Shown here: piece by piece, positions 43,830 to 54,647 of the stretch
How positions within the stretch are numbered: position 1 is the stretch's first letter
Layout: every line of letters begins with the position of its first letter
Source: Nectonema munidae
Taxonomy: Eukaryota > Nematomorpha > Nectonematoida > Nectonematidae
Assembly: GCA_030549495.1 (NCBI GenBank)
Contig: JAUIRK010000095.1
Coordinates: forward strand, 1-64,000
DNA length: 64,000 nt
Reading direction: 5' to 3'
The notes under the pieces: generated by a model
What the model was told of the DNA's origin: nothing
The model's database searches: none
The model's input: the letters and a program-made list of their open reading frames with translations, nothing else
Translations under genes and position numbers: made by a program

Positions 43830-45420
43830 TGTATCTAATTCATTTTCAAATTTTACATGAAATATATGTTTTTATACTAAATCGGTCATGCTGTTTTCAT
43901 TTCTGGACTCATTTTTTACATTTAGGATTTGAAAATGCCTATAAGTGTTAATCAAATTTGCGGTTTACTTCTGAAAATTGTCTCTAAAATATTCCTTCAT
44001 ATATTACATAAAATATGTTTTATACCAAATCGATCATGTTGTTTTCATTTCTGGACTCATTTTTTACATTTAAGATTTGAAAATACCTATAAGTGTTAAT
44101 TAAATTTGAGGTTTACTTCTAAAAATTGTCTCCAAAAACATTCCTTCACATTTTACATAAAATATATGTGTTATACTAAATCGGCCATGCTGGTTTTATT
44201 TCAGGACTCATTTTTTACGTTTAGGATCTGAAAATGCCTATAAGTGTAAATCAAATGTGCGGTTTACTTCTAAAAATTATCTCAAAAACATTCATTCAAA
44301 TTTTACAATGAAATATATGTGTTATACTAAATCGGACATGCTGGTTTCATTTCTGGACTCATTTTTTACGTTTAGAATGTGAAAATACCTATAAGTGGGA
44401 ATTAAATCTGCGGTTTACTTCTAAAAATTGTCTCCAAATACATTCATTCAAATTTTACAATGAAATATATGTTTTTATACCAAATCAACCATGCTGTTTT
44501 CATTTCTGAACTCATTTTCCACATTTAAAGGTTTTAAAATATCTGTCAATGTCAATCAAATTTACGGTTTACTTCTAAAAGCTATCTCCAAAAATATTCT
44601 TTCAATTTTACATGAAATATATGTTTTTATACCAAATCAATCATGTTGTTTTCATTTCTGAACTTTTTTACATTTAGGATGTGAAAACACTTATAAGTGT
44701 TAATAAAATTTGCGGTTTACTTCTAAAAATTGTCTCCAAAAACATTCATTGAAATTTTACAATATGTTTTTATACCAAATCAACCATGTTAGTTTCATTT
44801 ATGGATTCAATTTTTGCAGTTTGAATTTGAAAATACCTATAAGTATCAATCAAATTTGCGTTTAGTTCTAAAATTTGTTTTCAAAAATATTGATTCAAAT
44901 TTTACGTGAAATATATGTTTTTATAGCAAATAGATCATGATGATTTCATTTCTGAACACAGTTTTCGCATTTAGAGATTTTACTGCTAGTGTCAATCAAA
45001 TTTGCGGTTTATGTCGTAAAACTATATCCCAAAATATTCTCTTTAATTTTACATGAAATATATGTTTTTATACCAATTCGACCATGATAATTTTTATTTC
45101 TGAAATCATTTTTTGCATTTAGAGGTTTTAAATGTCTGAAAGTATCAATCAAATGTTCGATTTACGTCTAATATCAACAGAAATATTTTTGAAATTTAAA
45201 TAAAATATCTGTTTTTATGCCAAATCGAAGATGCTGGTTTCATTTTTGGACTCAGTTTTGGCATTTATGGTTTTAAAATATCTGAAAGCTTTCAGATTTG
45301 CGGTTTACTTCTAGATATTGTCTTCAAAAATATTTTCAAAAAAATAAAATATCTGTTTTATACCAAATCGACTATGCTTATTTTATTTCTGTACTGGATT
45401 TTGGATAATACGTTTAAAAA
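43830..45420. repeat. Left tandem array of unit B, period about 150 bp
   Basis: About ten monomers; the shared phrase AATATATG...TATACCAAAT recurs at about 43861, 44011, 44161, 44312, 44464 and 44616, a spacing of 150-152 bp. Confidence 0.85.
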
Positions 45421-46369
45421 ATATCTCGAAGTGGCAATTGAATTAGTAATGTATGCCTGAAAATCAGTTTTGTAAAAAATTTTCAAAAAATGGCTGCATA
45501 CTTGAGTATGAAATATTTATTAAAAAAAACAAAACGTATTATAAAATCTTTTGAAAATTTGTATGAGAGAAGGAACCAAGTTGAAAACTAATTTAAAAGA
45601 GAACATGTGATCAAAACAAATAATTAAAAAAAATATGTATCTTGACTAAATGGAAGATCTACCATGTTCTAATGAACTAGGAAGTGGTCTAATTATATAA
45701 TAGATGCTTCAAAAAGATTTTGACTGTGAAAAAGAAGTTCCTCTTTTACAAATGAAAAATATTTAAATCTATATATCATATAGGATTACAATTAACATTT
45801 AGCTAAGATGGGTAGGAAATCTGAAAATTTAGAATAGGTCAGATTTATCAAAAATGGCACAGATGCCAATATGTGAGAATTTAGTCACTATCAAGATATT
45901 TTTAATTTAAATTGAATTTGTCCATCTTTTTCCTTTTGCGTAAAAGAAATAATTTTTTAGATGAAGAACGTGGACAACTTTTTGTAATTGAACAATGAAC
46001 ATCACGAATGATTCATCAGAAAAAAACCTTTGAAATGAGATTGGTTAACAAATATTCAGGCCTGATAATAAAATACACGATACTGTTTAAAAAGTCTAAG
46101 ATCATCAAGAAGATTCTTTAATTAGAATGCTTTGAGAGGAAAAAAGTAATTTTATCATTATAAAAAAAATTTCGAACACACATTGAAGAATATAAATTTC
46201 TGATGAAAAAAGAGCTACCAAGAAAGGATCATCATGGAATGAATAGCAAAATTACATACTGTAAATTATAATATGACGTAGAGACTACAAGTCGATAACG
46301 AATTTGTAGCCAAAAAGATGGAGGTCCTATCGAGTTACATAAGTTACTGTAGAGTGAAATATTTTGAGT

Positions 46370-47730
46370 GAATTATCGATTTTTTTGACGTTTTATTGAT
46401 TTCATAAAAAATGAGATCACCATTAAATTCTACATACTTGAAATGTATAAAAAACTTTTTATAAGAATAAAATTTTTAATTTTGACATGGGCTGCCATAT
46501 TTAAATTATTTTGTCAGCATCATCTCCCTATACTTTCTATTAAACGTAATTATTTAATTCAAAAAACCGTGACTGATCCTTTCTTTTTGGGATAAATTAA
46601 TTTTTTGAAAGTTTTGATTAATTTTCATAAAAAAAAATGAATATCACCACTGAATTACGCATGCTTAAAAATGGGTATATATGTTTAAAAAACTTTATAT
46701 TATTACTTAAATAAAAAGTTTCTTTTGAGCTGTCATATATAAATCAATGCTTTGATAACTTTAATTGATTTTTATAAAAAAAATGAATATCACCGCTGAA
46801 TTCAGCATGCTTGAAAAAGGGTGTATATGTGTAAAAATAGTATATAATTATTTGGATAAAAAGTTTCTTTTTTGAGATGGGCTGTCATATGTAAATCACC
46901 TTTTTGACAGGTTTGAATGATTTTTATAAAAAAATGAATATCACCACTGAATTCAGCATGCTTGAAAATGGATGTGTAAAAAACATTAAATAATTATTTA
47001 GATAAAAAGTTTCTTTTTGAGATGGGCTGTTACATTTAGATCAATTTTTGACAGGTTTGATTGATTTTCATAAAAAATGAATATCACCACTGAATTCAGC
47101 ATATTTGAAAATGGGTATACATGTGTAAAAAACTTTATATAATTATTTAGATAAAAAGTTTCTTTTTGAGATGAGCTGTCACATTTAGATAAATTTTTAG
47201 ACAGGTTTGATTGATTTTCATAAATAATGAATATCACCACTGAATTCAGCATATTTGAAAATGGGTATACATGTGTAAAAAACTTTATATAATTATTTAG
47301 ATAAAAAGTTCCTTTTTGAGATGAGCTGTCACATTTAGATCAATTTTTTGACAGGTTTGATTGATTTTCATAAAAAATGAATGTCACCACTGAATTCATC
47401 ATATTTGAAAATGGGTATACATGTGTTAAAAACTTTATATAATTATTTAGATAAAAAGTTTCTTTTTGAGATGGGCTGTTACATTTGGATCAATTTTTTG
47501 ACAGGTTTGGTTGATTTTCATAAAAAATGAATATCACCACTGAATTCAGCATATTTGAAAATGGGTATACATGTGTAAAAAACTATATATAATTATTTAA
47601 ATAAAAGGTTCCTTTTTGAGATGAGCTGTCAAATATAAATCAATTTTTTGACAGGTTTGATTGATTTTGATAAAAAATGGACATCACCACTGAATTCAGC
47701 ATAGTTGAAATATATATGTAACATTAAAAA
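46370..47730. repeat. Right tandem array of unit B, period exactly 150 bp in part
   Basis: About nine monomers. The CAATTTTTTGACAGGTTTG phrase and its variants start at 47191, 47341, 47491 and 47641, exactly 150 bp apart. The right-hand monomers are much more alike than the left-hand ones. Confidence 0.88.
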
Positions 47731-48076
47731 TATTTATAAAAACTTATTAATATCTAAGAAAAATAGGGGGGGGGGACACTTTACACCCCCAGCACTTGAG
47801 CGGACAAATTTTGCCCAGCACTAATAAGGTTAAGAGCATGAAATGGTAATGATCTATGAGACACTCAAAAATTTTGCTTAGTGAAATTGGTAAATAAAAT
47901 TTTAGTATAATTTAGAAATGAAACGTATCCACATTAAAATTATAAAAGAAAACCTGCTAACTTACTAAAACTTAAGTTATTTAAATTTATTCTTTTTAAT
48001 CACATTTGGTTGGACAATGATAATTTACGAATGTCTTCTATATGAGGTTTCATAAATTAAAAATGTAATAAGAAAT

Positions 48077-48082
48077 TTTATT
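48077..48082 (-). promoter_or_regulatory. Possible poly(A) signal of VDAC
   Basis: AATAAA on the minus strand 70 bases after the VDAC stop codon, a usual distance. Confidence 0.45.
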
Positions 48083-48151
48083 AAAAGTAACTTAAATCCT
48101 ATTTTAGTATAAAAATAACACAGCTTGTAGCAAAATATAGCTATAAAAATA

Positions 48152-49003
48152 TTAAAGACCCATTTCTAGTGAAGCACCAACTTGATGACTACCTTCATTG
48201 AATTTTTTCGTATCAATAAGTGTAGAAAGCGTTAAATTAACGTTGTCAGAAAGTTTATGTCCAAAACTTAAACCAACTTCTGAAGATGAGTTAATTTTTA
48301 CTTTAAGATTGCAGTCGCTGTTTATTTTCTGCTTTATAGCAAAAGATAAAAGAAAATTTGAATGAGAACCATAATTAACTTTTACCCCCATGTCTGTTTT
48401 AGAATTAGGCTTATGAAATAAGGAAACACACACATCATTCTTTTCGTTACAAGATACATTCATATTATAGTCATTATCAACGTAGGCAACAGCGTATTGA
48501 CATTTGATATTATTTGTCTTCATCATATCATAGCCTAACTTAATTCCAGTAAGCCAATTATTGTATTTATAGACAGCAGAAGAATTCAAAATTCCAGAAC
48601 TACCAAAATATGGAATATCAAAATCACTTGTAAGATGAATGTCATTGTTTTTATATGAGGCCAAAACTTTTGAAGACTTGCCACCAGAACTTGGAATATA
48701 AGTATTAGAAAAAGTCAAAATAGACCCAATCTTTAAAAAATCAACTGAAGAAATTTCGGCAAAGATTTTGTTATCAGTAGTCCATTTTTGTCTAAAGGTT
48801 ATACCATAGAATGGCAACTTATATTTCGATTCAAAAAAAGCATTTAAAAACTTGGAACTTAAATTGGATGATCCATTTACGTTAAATTCCGTACCTGACT
48901 TTGTTTTAGATTTAACATCAAGTTTAAAAATATTTGAATAGAAACCTTGCGAAAACAACGAGTTTACATTTTTATCGAGAGATGAAAAGGGTGGAGGAAC
49001 CAT
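48152..49003 (-). CDS. VDAC: Voltage-dependent anion channel (mitochondrial porin), no intron in the coding region
   Basis: An intact 283-codon ORF, the standard VDAC length. It matches the family along its whole length: N-terminal PPPFSSLDKNVNSLFSQGF and KLDVKSKTKSGTEF, then YGITFRQKWTTDN, the internal beta strands, KINSSSEVGLSFGHKL and C-terminal GSHQVGASLEMGL. VDACs form the 19-strand outer-membrane beta barrel that passes ADP, ATP and small ions. The start is the ATG at 49003 with a good context (A at -3, G at +4); the frame is open a few codons upstream but without ATG. Gln72 sits where vertebrate VDAC1/2 have the membrane-buried Glu73, as in VDAC3. The usual GLK signature is not seen; the matching place reads KIG. 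No coding intron, tail or target duplication was found, so it is either a gene with only 5' UTR introns or an old retrocopy under selection. Confidence 0.88.
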   Translation of the reverse strand: MVPPPFSSLDKNVNSLFSQGFYSNIFKLDVKSKTKSGTEFNVNGSSNLSSKFLNAFFESKYKLPFYGITFRQKWTTDNKIFAEISSVDFLKIGSILTFSNTYIPSSGGKSSKVLASYKNNDIHLTSDFDIPYFGSSGILNSSAVYKYNNWLTGIKLGYDMMKTNNIKCQYAVAYVDNDYNMNVSCNEKNDVCVSLFHKPNSKTDMGVKVNYGSHSNFLLSFAIKQKINSDCNLKVKINSSSEVGLSFGHKLSDNVNLTLSTLIDTKKFNEGSHQVGASLEMGL

Positions 49004-49532
49004 ACTTTCAGTTTGAACAAAATACAAATAAATATTATTTAAAAAAATTAATTAATGTTCTTTTATAGTTTAGAATTTTTTGCTTTACATATTCAAATTA
49101 TATAAACAAAATTATACTGTCAATATGAAAAATTGTTATGAATAAATAAAAATAATAAAAAAATTTACCAACAATTTGAAAAAAAGGTTATTTTCCAAAT
49201 AAATTTCAAAAAATAAAATAAATAAAAGTTGAGTAATTATATGTAACTATTCAATTCCTTATCTTGAACTTTATTGTTGCATTATATTAATTGCCTATCC
49301 CCAATTTATAATTGATTTATGATATTTTAAGATTAATTATGTTTTTTCTGTTTTTCTGATATTTTTCTTAAATTAAAAATAATTTAGCCACAAGAGAGCA
49401 CTCTAATTCATCTATTTATAATAGAACTTATTTAAATCTTATAGCTAAAATAAATACTGTAATAATTTTTCTTTTATTTGATTGGTTAGCTTTCTTAATA
49501 TTTATTTTAATACTTCGGATCTATGGCGTACC

Positions 49533-49865
49533 CAGTGCCCGCGCTACCTATATAATTTTGGGGCACGTGCCCCTCCCCCCTGTATTAATCTTTGCCCCCC
49601 CCCCCCCCCTAAAATTTTTAGTTTTGCCCCATGCACTTTTTAAAGGAAAAATAAATAAGCAAAAATTGTACACAATAATATTATATAAATGCTGGTGTAT
49701 GTGTATGTATAATATGAGATTTCTATAGGTTTTTATACAGAAGTACTTCATGCTTTTCAGCAAAGTAATATAGGATATAAAGTAATATAGGAAATAAATT
49801 TTTTGCAAATGTGTTTCTTTGCCCCATTTCAGCCCCCTTGAAATTTAGCTATAGCGCGGGCACTG
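49533..49865. repeat. hAT-type MITE, 333 bp
   Basis: A perfect 14-bp terminal inverted repeat CAGTGCCCGCGCTA (49533-49546 and, inverted, 49852-49865), flanked by ggcgtacc and ggcttacc, an 8-bp target duplication with one mismatch. A 12-base C run lies inside. No transposase. Confidence 0.85.
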
Positions 49866-49879
49866 GGCTTACCTATATT

Positions 49880-50630
49880 TATTGCCGACGGGGTGAATGC
49901 TAATTTTGCTCACATCTAAATTACAAATAAATCATCAAAAATTAATAATACTGGTATGTAGTATAAAAAATTTTAATGATAAGTACATCGCTGTTTATTT
50001 CAAAAATATATCAATTAAATTTTTATTGTTAAAATATTAATAAAATAAATTCTATGAACACAGCTGTCTGTTACTCCCACCATAAAAAGTAAATGTAAGA
50101 ACCCGTATTTCAGCAATGTTTGAAAAATAAAATTGTGCAGATAACTAGAATTATTTTTTTCGCACTAGTTTTATCAGTAGCTGAAGCAAATCAAACGTTA
50201 CAAAGCGGTATTTATTAGTTAATAAAGGAAAAAATATATTAAATGTAGCTTCAAGGAAAAAATCTTTGATATTCTTTTGCTTCAAAGTATTTAGCATTTC
50301 TTAGCAGCAAGTTCTTTCATTGAGAGGAAAAAGTGCAAAATATTTTCAATGAACTCTTCCTACTGATTCTACGATATAATGATTACTAAAAAGTGGGCTG
50401 AGAGGGGATGAGACAGTTTGAGATAAAAATGACTGAATAATAAATATATTTTAATAAAAAATACTTTTTCAACTCTAAATTTGAGCTAAACTCTTAATTT
50501 CATTAGTTTAATTTATATGTATTTAATTTGATACATTTCATTGTTAAAACATTTTGAAAAACAATATTTTATGTTAAATTAATTACTTTATATGTATGAT
50601 AAATTTAATTTGTAAACACATTTTTAAGTA
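49880..50630. other. AT-rich intergenic, nothing recognised
   Basis: No ORF or repeat end seen. Confidence 0.5.
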
Positions 50631-50639
50631 AAATCTGAG

Positions 50640-50715
50640 ATCCTCAATGGTTGTTAGGGTGTACCTCTCAGCTTAAAAGTTGATGGTCAAGGGTTCGATC
50701 CCCAAGGCTCCGATA
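50640..50715 (+). repeat. tRNA-like SINE head
   Basis: A TGGTTGTTAGGGTG box-A-like part and a GGGTTCGATCCCC box B, 76 bp in all, without a full cloverleaf. The downstream part differs from the SINEs at 8186 and 12932, so it may be another family. Confidence 0.45.
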
Positions 50716-51039
50716 AGCCAAGTGCCAGTTTTCAAGTTTCTACAACTTACAAACAAGTTTCTTCAATTCGGCAAACAAATAAGTAAAATCCAATTATTCA
50801 GCATAGAAATTTTTATTTTGAGATAGACAAGGATTTTTACATGCCAATAAATATAAGACCGTTTTTCAAACTATTTTTTATATTAGTAACTTCTTTATTC
50901 AAATAACGATTACAACTGTTTTTCGTATATTTCTCTTATTTTGCATCTTTTTTTGTATAGTTTTCTGTGAAAGATTTTATTTTACGTGGCACTCAACTTT
51001 TCTCCTTCTTTGCCTCACACTATTTTTACATTTACGATA

Positions 51040-52110
51040 TATCCAAATACTTTAATTTATTGAAATTTACCAACCACACAACTATTTCCCCCCATGTTGA
51101 CCTGTCAATAGAGTCAAAGACACATCGAAAATAATTAGAAATTGTCACATCTCAACCACACTCTTTGCTTCTGACCATCTTTTTTTTTTTTATAAATTTT
51201 AGGATTTAATATAAAACCTTTCACTAGATTATCCAATCAAAATCAACCTCATACCCACTGCAACAACTTTTAAAATAAATTAAGATCATAACTTCCCGCA
51301 ACTATTACCCACATAAATTCTACTTACCATCAATAACACAATTAAACATAGAAAACACACGTACGTCTAGACACCCTTTCTTATCTCAAATAAAAATCCC
51401 TAAAACACTATCTTAAAACGCTTCGTAAAGAATCTTACCTTAACAATATCCAACACTATTTGTACACAACAATCTTGGAGAAATCTATGCTCCTCCTCCA
51501 AAAATCCCTGGAACGCTATTATTTCCGTCCGAAACTGCAAAGTCTCTTCCCAACTCCAAAGCATATCATAAAATCTTTCCTTTTAAATCCATATATCTCT
51601 TACACTTATATAACAATTACATAAAATTTTCCTTTTTCCGATCTATATGGAAAATAGGCAAGCAAATTTTCTCACTAAACCCAACAAATACTTAACCCTC
51701 ATATTAAACTGGCGTTCAAACATCTCTTTCCACTTTATGGAAAATCTAAAAAAAAATTCTACGCAAAAGGTTTCTCTTTCACATCATCACATCTAATATT
51801 CCTTTCCAATTCGCCTACCTACCAGACAAAAGTACAGAATGCGCTCTATATAGTCTTTCCTCCTACCTTGAAACCAAACTATCATCAATTAATTCATCCA
51901 AATTAACATCATAGGTTCACTTTCTAGACATTAATCACTCCTTCAATTCGGCATGGCACTGTGCAAGAATTATGAAAATGATCCGATAAAAATGCCCTAA
52001 TTACTTCATAAAATATATTCAAAGTTACCCTCTCAAATCAATGTCTCATATTCCAGCCCAATTGTCTAGCTGCCATTATTCTTTCTCACTTTCGACGCCA
52101 CAAAGTTGTT
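51040..52110 (+). mobile_element. LINE fragment, same family as 1-5260
   Basis: Plus-strand sequence parallels the minus strand of the first element from the end of the endonuclease (CATCTCAACCACACTCTTTG, CTTCTGACCATC near 51150-51180) through RT: FAYLPDKSTECALYSLSSYL, then SFNSAWHCARIMKMIR near 51950, ending at the STPQ motif about 52100. Many stops and frameshifts; dead and older than the copy at 1-5260. Confidence 0.75.
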
Positions 52111-52114
52111 GCCT

Positions 52115-53380
52115 ATTGAACCCCTGACATTCAACTGTTAAGCTGAGAAATATACTTTACAAAAGTTTTTTTAGGGTAAATAATTTTATTAAATATTTTT
52201 AGAAAATATTTATTTACGTGTTTTTTCCATTCTATTAATGGCCTGATGTGAAATTAAGAAATTTTCATGAGGTTTAATTTTCTTGCCTTTTTTAGCTGTT
52301 AGTTATATTTTAGTGTTATGTATTCTTCTATCAAAAATCTTCATCATTTTTTATTAAAATGCGAAACCGAAATAATTATTAAGTCAAAGTATGATTTTTG
52401 GAAGTTTGAAGCAGTAAGTAACCATCAAAATATTTGTTTTTTAATAATTTAAAACCATTTTAATAATTAACAAAATAATATCAAAAATGTAAAGAAGAGA
52501 TTTTTATACTAAAATTGGTAAAATTAATTATTTGAATCATGAATTCTGCTCGTTAGAATTTTGTGAGCAAAAATGGATTCCTGTATGCTCATATCAGCTA
52601 AAAATCGTGATATTCCTGGACCATAGACTAATTGAGTTTTTGTGTCAATTTGAAGGCCTGCTTATAGTTTATAGCATTTTATTTTGTCTAATGCACCTTC
52701 CTTATTTATATCTATCATAATTAATACAATACAATATGTAACTTCTTTTAAATTATTAAAAATTATATAAGAAGACTTGGATTCAAGTTTGATACTTTTA
52801 ATTAAAATCTAAGATTTTGCTATATAAGCTTTTTCAAACTTCTCATCTTTTGGATTGTTAATATGTATGATAAGAAATACTTGAATTCACTATAATGACT
52901 CATAAAATGCTTGAAAAAGATATATATTAATTTAATCTATAACTACACAATAAGACTTTATTTAGGATCTATTTAGGAATTATGTTAGTGTATGACTAAC
53001 TCCTGCAAGTGTTTGAGGCCTCCTTATGGACAAAGTTTCAAATATCTTAAGTTTTATGTAAGAATGCTGATAATTACATCTTATTCACATTAAGGGCCTA
53101 CATTTTTGAAATTATTCAGTGGGAGAGTGTGAGGGAGGGTTTTAGGCTGAATTTTTTTAAATTGTATTCATTCGCATTTACTATCAATGTATATGAATTT
53201 TATCAAGTCGAATTACATTGTTTTTAATTATAATTGAATCTTCTAGCCTAACAAGATAACAAAATGATTTATATATGATAAAGTCAAAGCAAAAACAAAC
53301 TGATAATTCTTCATGTCTGCTATTATTTTTACACCGATCTATTAGGATTGAGTTCATTCTCGGATTTTTGAATTTAGCCT
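52115..53380. other. AT-rich intergenic, nothing recognised
   Basis: No convincing ORF; a 62-codon frame at 52532 matches nothing. Confidence 0.5.
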
Positions 53381-53389
53381 CTAATCATC

Positions 53390-53890
53390 TGAATAACGCT
53401 TTGTGTTAGAACAAATTTCTTACATGATCGTGAAGACAAATAATTTGGAGATTCATAGCTTTTCATTAACTCATCATGAATTTCTCGGAAAGTAGGATTT
53501 ATAGCTGGCTTTATAAATTCATCAAATTTACCACACTTCGATGAATCAGCAGTTTCATTTGCCAGCGATAGGACATTTCAAATTTACTAAATATTCAAAT
53601 AGTTATGGTTTTTTACATAAATAGACTAGCAAACACGATCTAAAATTGAATGAATAGAACAGGTTACGCCAGATTTTTTGGTTTGAAACTTTCCCATTAG
53701 GACATGGAGACACAGTGATGACTACTCATCACATGTAATAAAGTCTTTATCCCTCATTATTGCTTTTCACCAGTTATTGAAACCGATCATCACAAATGCC
53801 CTTTCAGATTTGAATGTTACTGCATGTGTAACAAAAAGCCTTATTGAGAGATATGCTATGCCCTAACCAAGCGAAGATTTTATACCATCA
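53390..53890 (-). pseudogene. hAT TTF/ZMYM-type N-terminal fragment plus unassigned reading
   Basis: On the minus strand, 53890-53730 gives FAWLGHSISLNKAFCYTCSN and, in the next frame, AFVMIGFNNW then MRDKDFITCDE. This matches the TTF-type zinc finger (WLxYSxxxxAAFCFxC ... FxNWKKA) of ZMYM-like hAT proteins. Beyond it, 53600-53400 reads ETADSSKCGKFDEFIKPAIN and PTFREIHDELMKSYESPNYL, a clean stretch that I do not recognise. Confidence 0.5.
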
Positions 53891-54647
53891 CTCTAAAAAC
53901 GATCACTTTTGAAAATATTTAGGGAACAGAATTCTTGGTTCAGACGGTTCAGCATTTGGTTTCCAGTACATGTACATTACAATGTACATTTTTGAAAAGG
54001 TCAAAAATGTCTATCTTCTGAAAACCGTATCAAAAGGCATCTATTATAAGAAAAAAAAAGTTGACGTTTTGGCTCTGTAGTTAGCGAGTATAGAACTATT
54101 TTTATAATATTTGTTCATAGAGTCACTTAGCGCATTTAAATTTATCTGTTTCTAAACGTATACTATTTTCTAATTAATTTGATTTATCTAACACGGTTTG
54201 CTTCATCGTTGAATAACTTCAAATTTATATTTTCTTAGTGTTTGGCAAGTGCTGAGTATTACATTTCCGAAATTGAATGTTTTTCAAAAAAGTAACTTCT
54301 TTTCACTTTAATTTTTTTACTTTTCATCTTTTTTTAAAGTTTATCCCTATTTTTAAGTTAAGCTTTTAAAATTGCAATTTAATCATTTTAAAGTAAAAGT
54401 AGCCATCATGGTAATCATCAGCATCACGAAGATTCTTTTGTTTAAATTTTACAAAGTAATATTCATTTAGATTTATTTTAAATAATTACGCGCACATTCC
54501 TTTGGATGAAGCAACAACGTTTGATCAAACTAAATGTCCTAAGTGTCTTTGTTCTTTGGGGCATTTTTGTGACGCGTAAAATGCATATTATGAACATGGG
54601 CTGGCAAATGCGCCCTTCTAGAGCCACGCTTAGTTCTTAGTTCTTAG

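Larger units (their letters stand above)
43466..47833. mobile_element. TTAA-bounded unit B, tandem copy of unit A
   Basis: Starts at the same TTAA that ends unit A (TTAACCCTATTAGTGCTAGG) and closes with CAGCACTAATAAGGTTAA. The first 400 bp and the last 100 bp are close copies of the same parts of unit A in the same orientation. It is longer because both arrays hold more monomers. The spacer 45420-46370 between the arrays has no ORF and no recognised family. Confidence 0.75.

Noticed and set aside
46998-47252. 84-codon ORF with an internal protein repeat
   Set aside because: The repeat is only the translation of two 150-bp satellite monomers.
40841-47833. Possible CRISPR-like array
   Set aside because: Whole monomers of about 150 bp repeat with no short repeat and unique spacer pattern, in a eukaryotic transposon context.
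8229-50700. tRNA genes at the GGTTCGATCC-type boxes
   Set aside because: Only box A/B-like words are present; acceptor and anticodon stems do not form, and two of them share a SINE body and tail.
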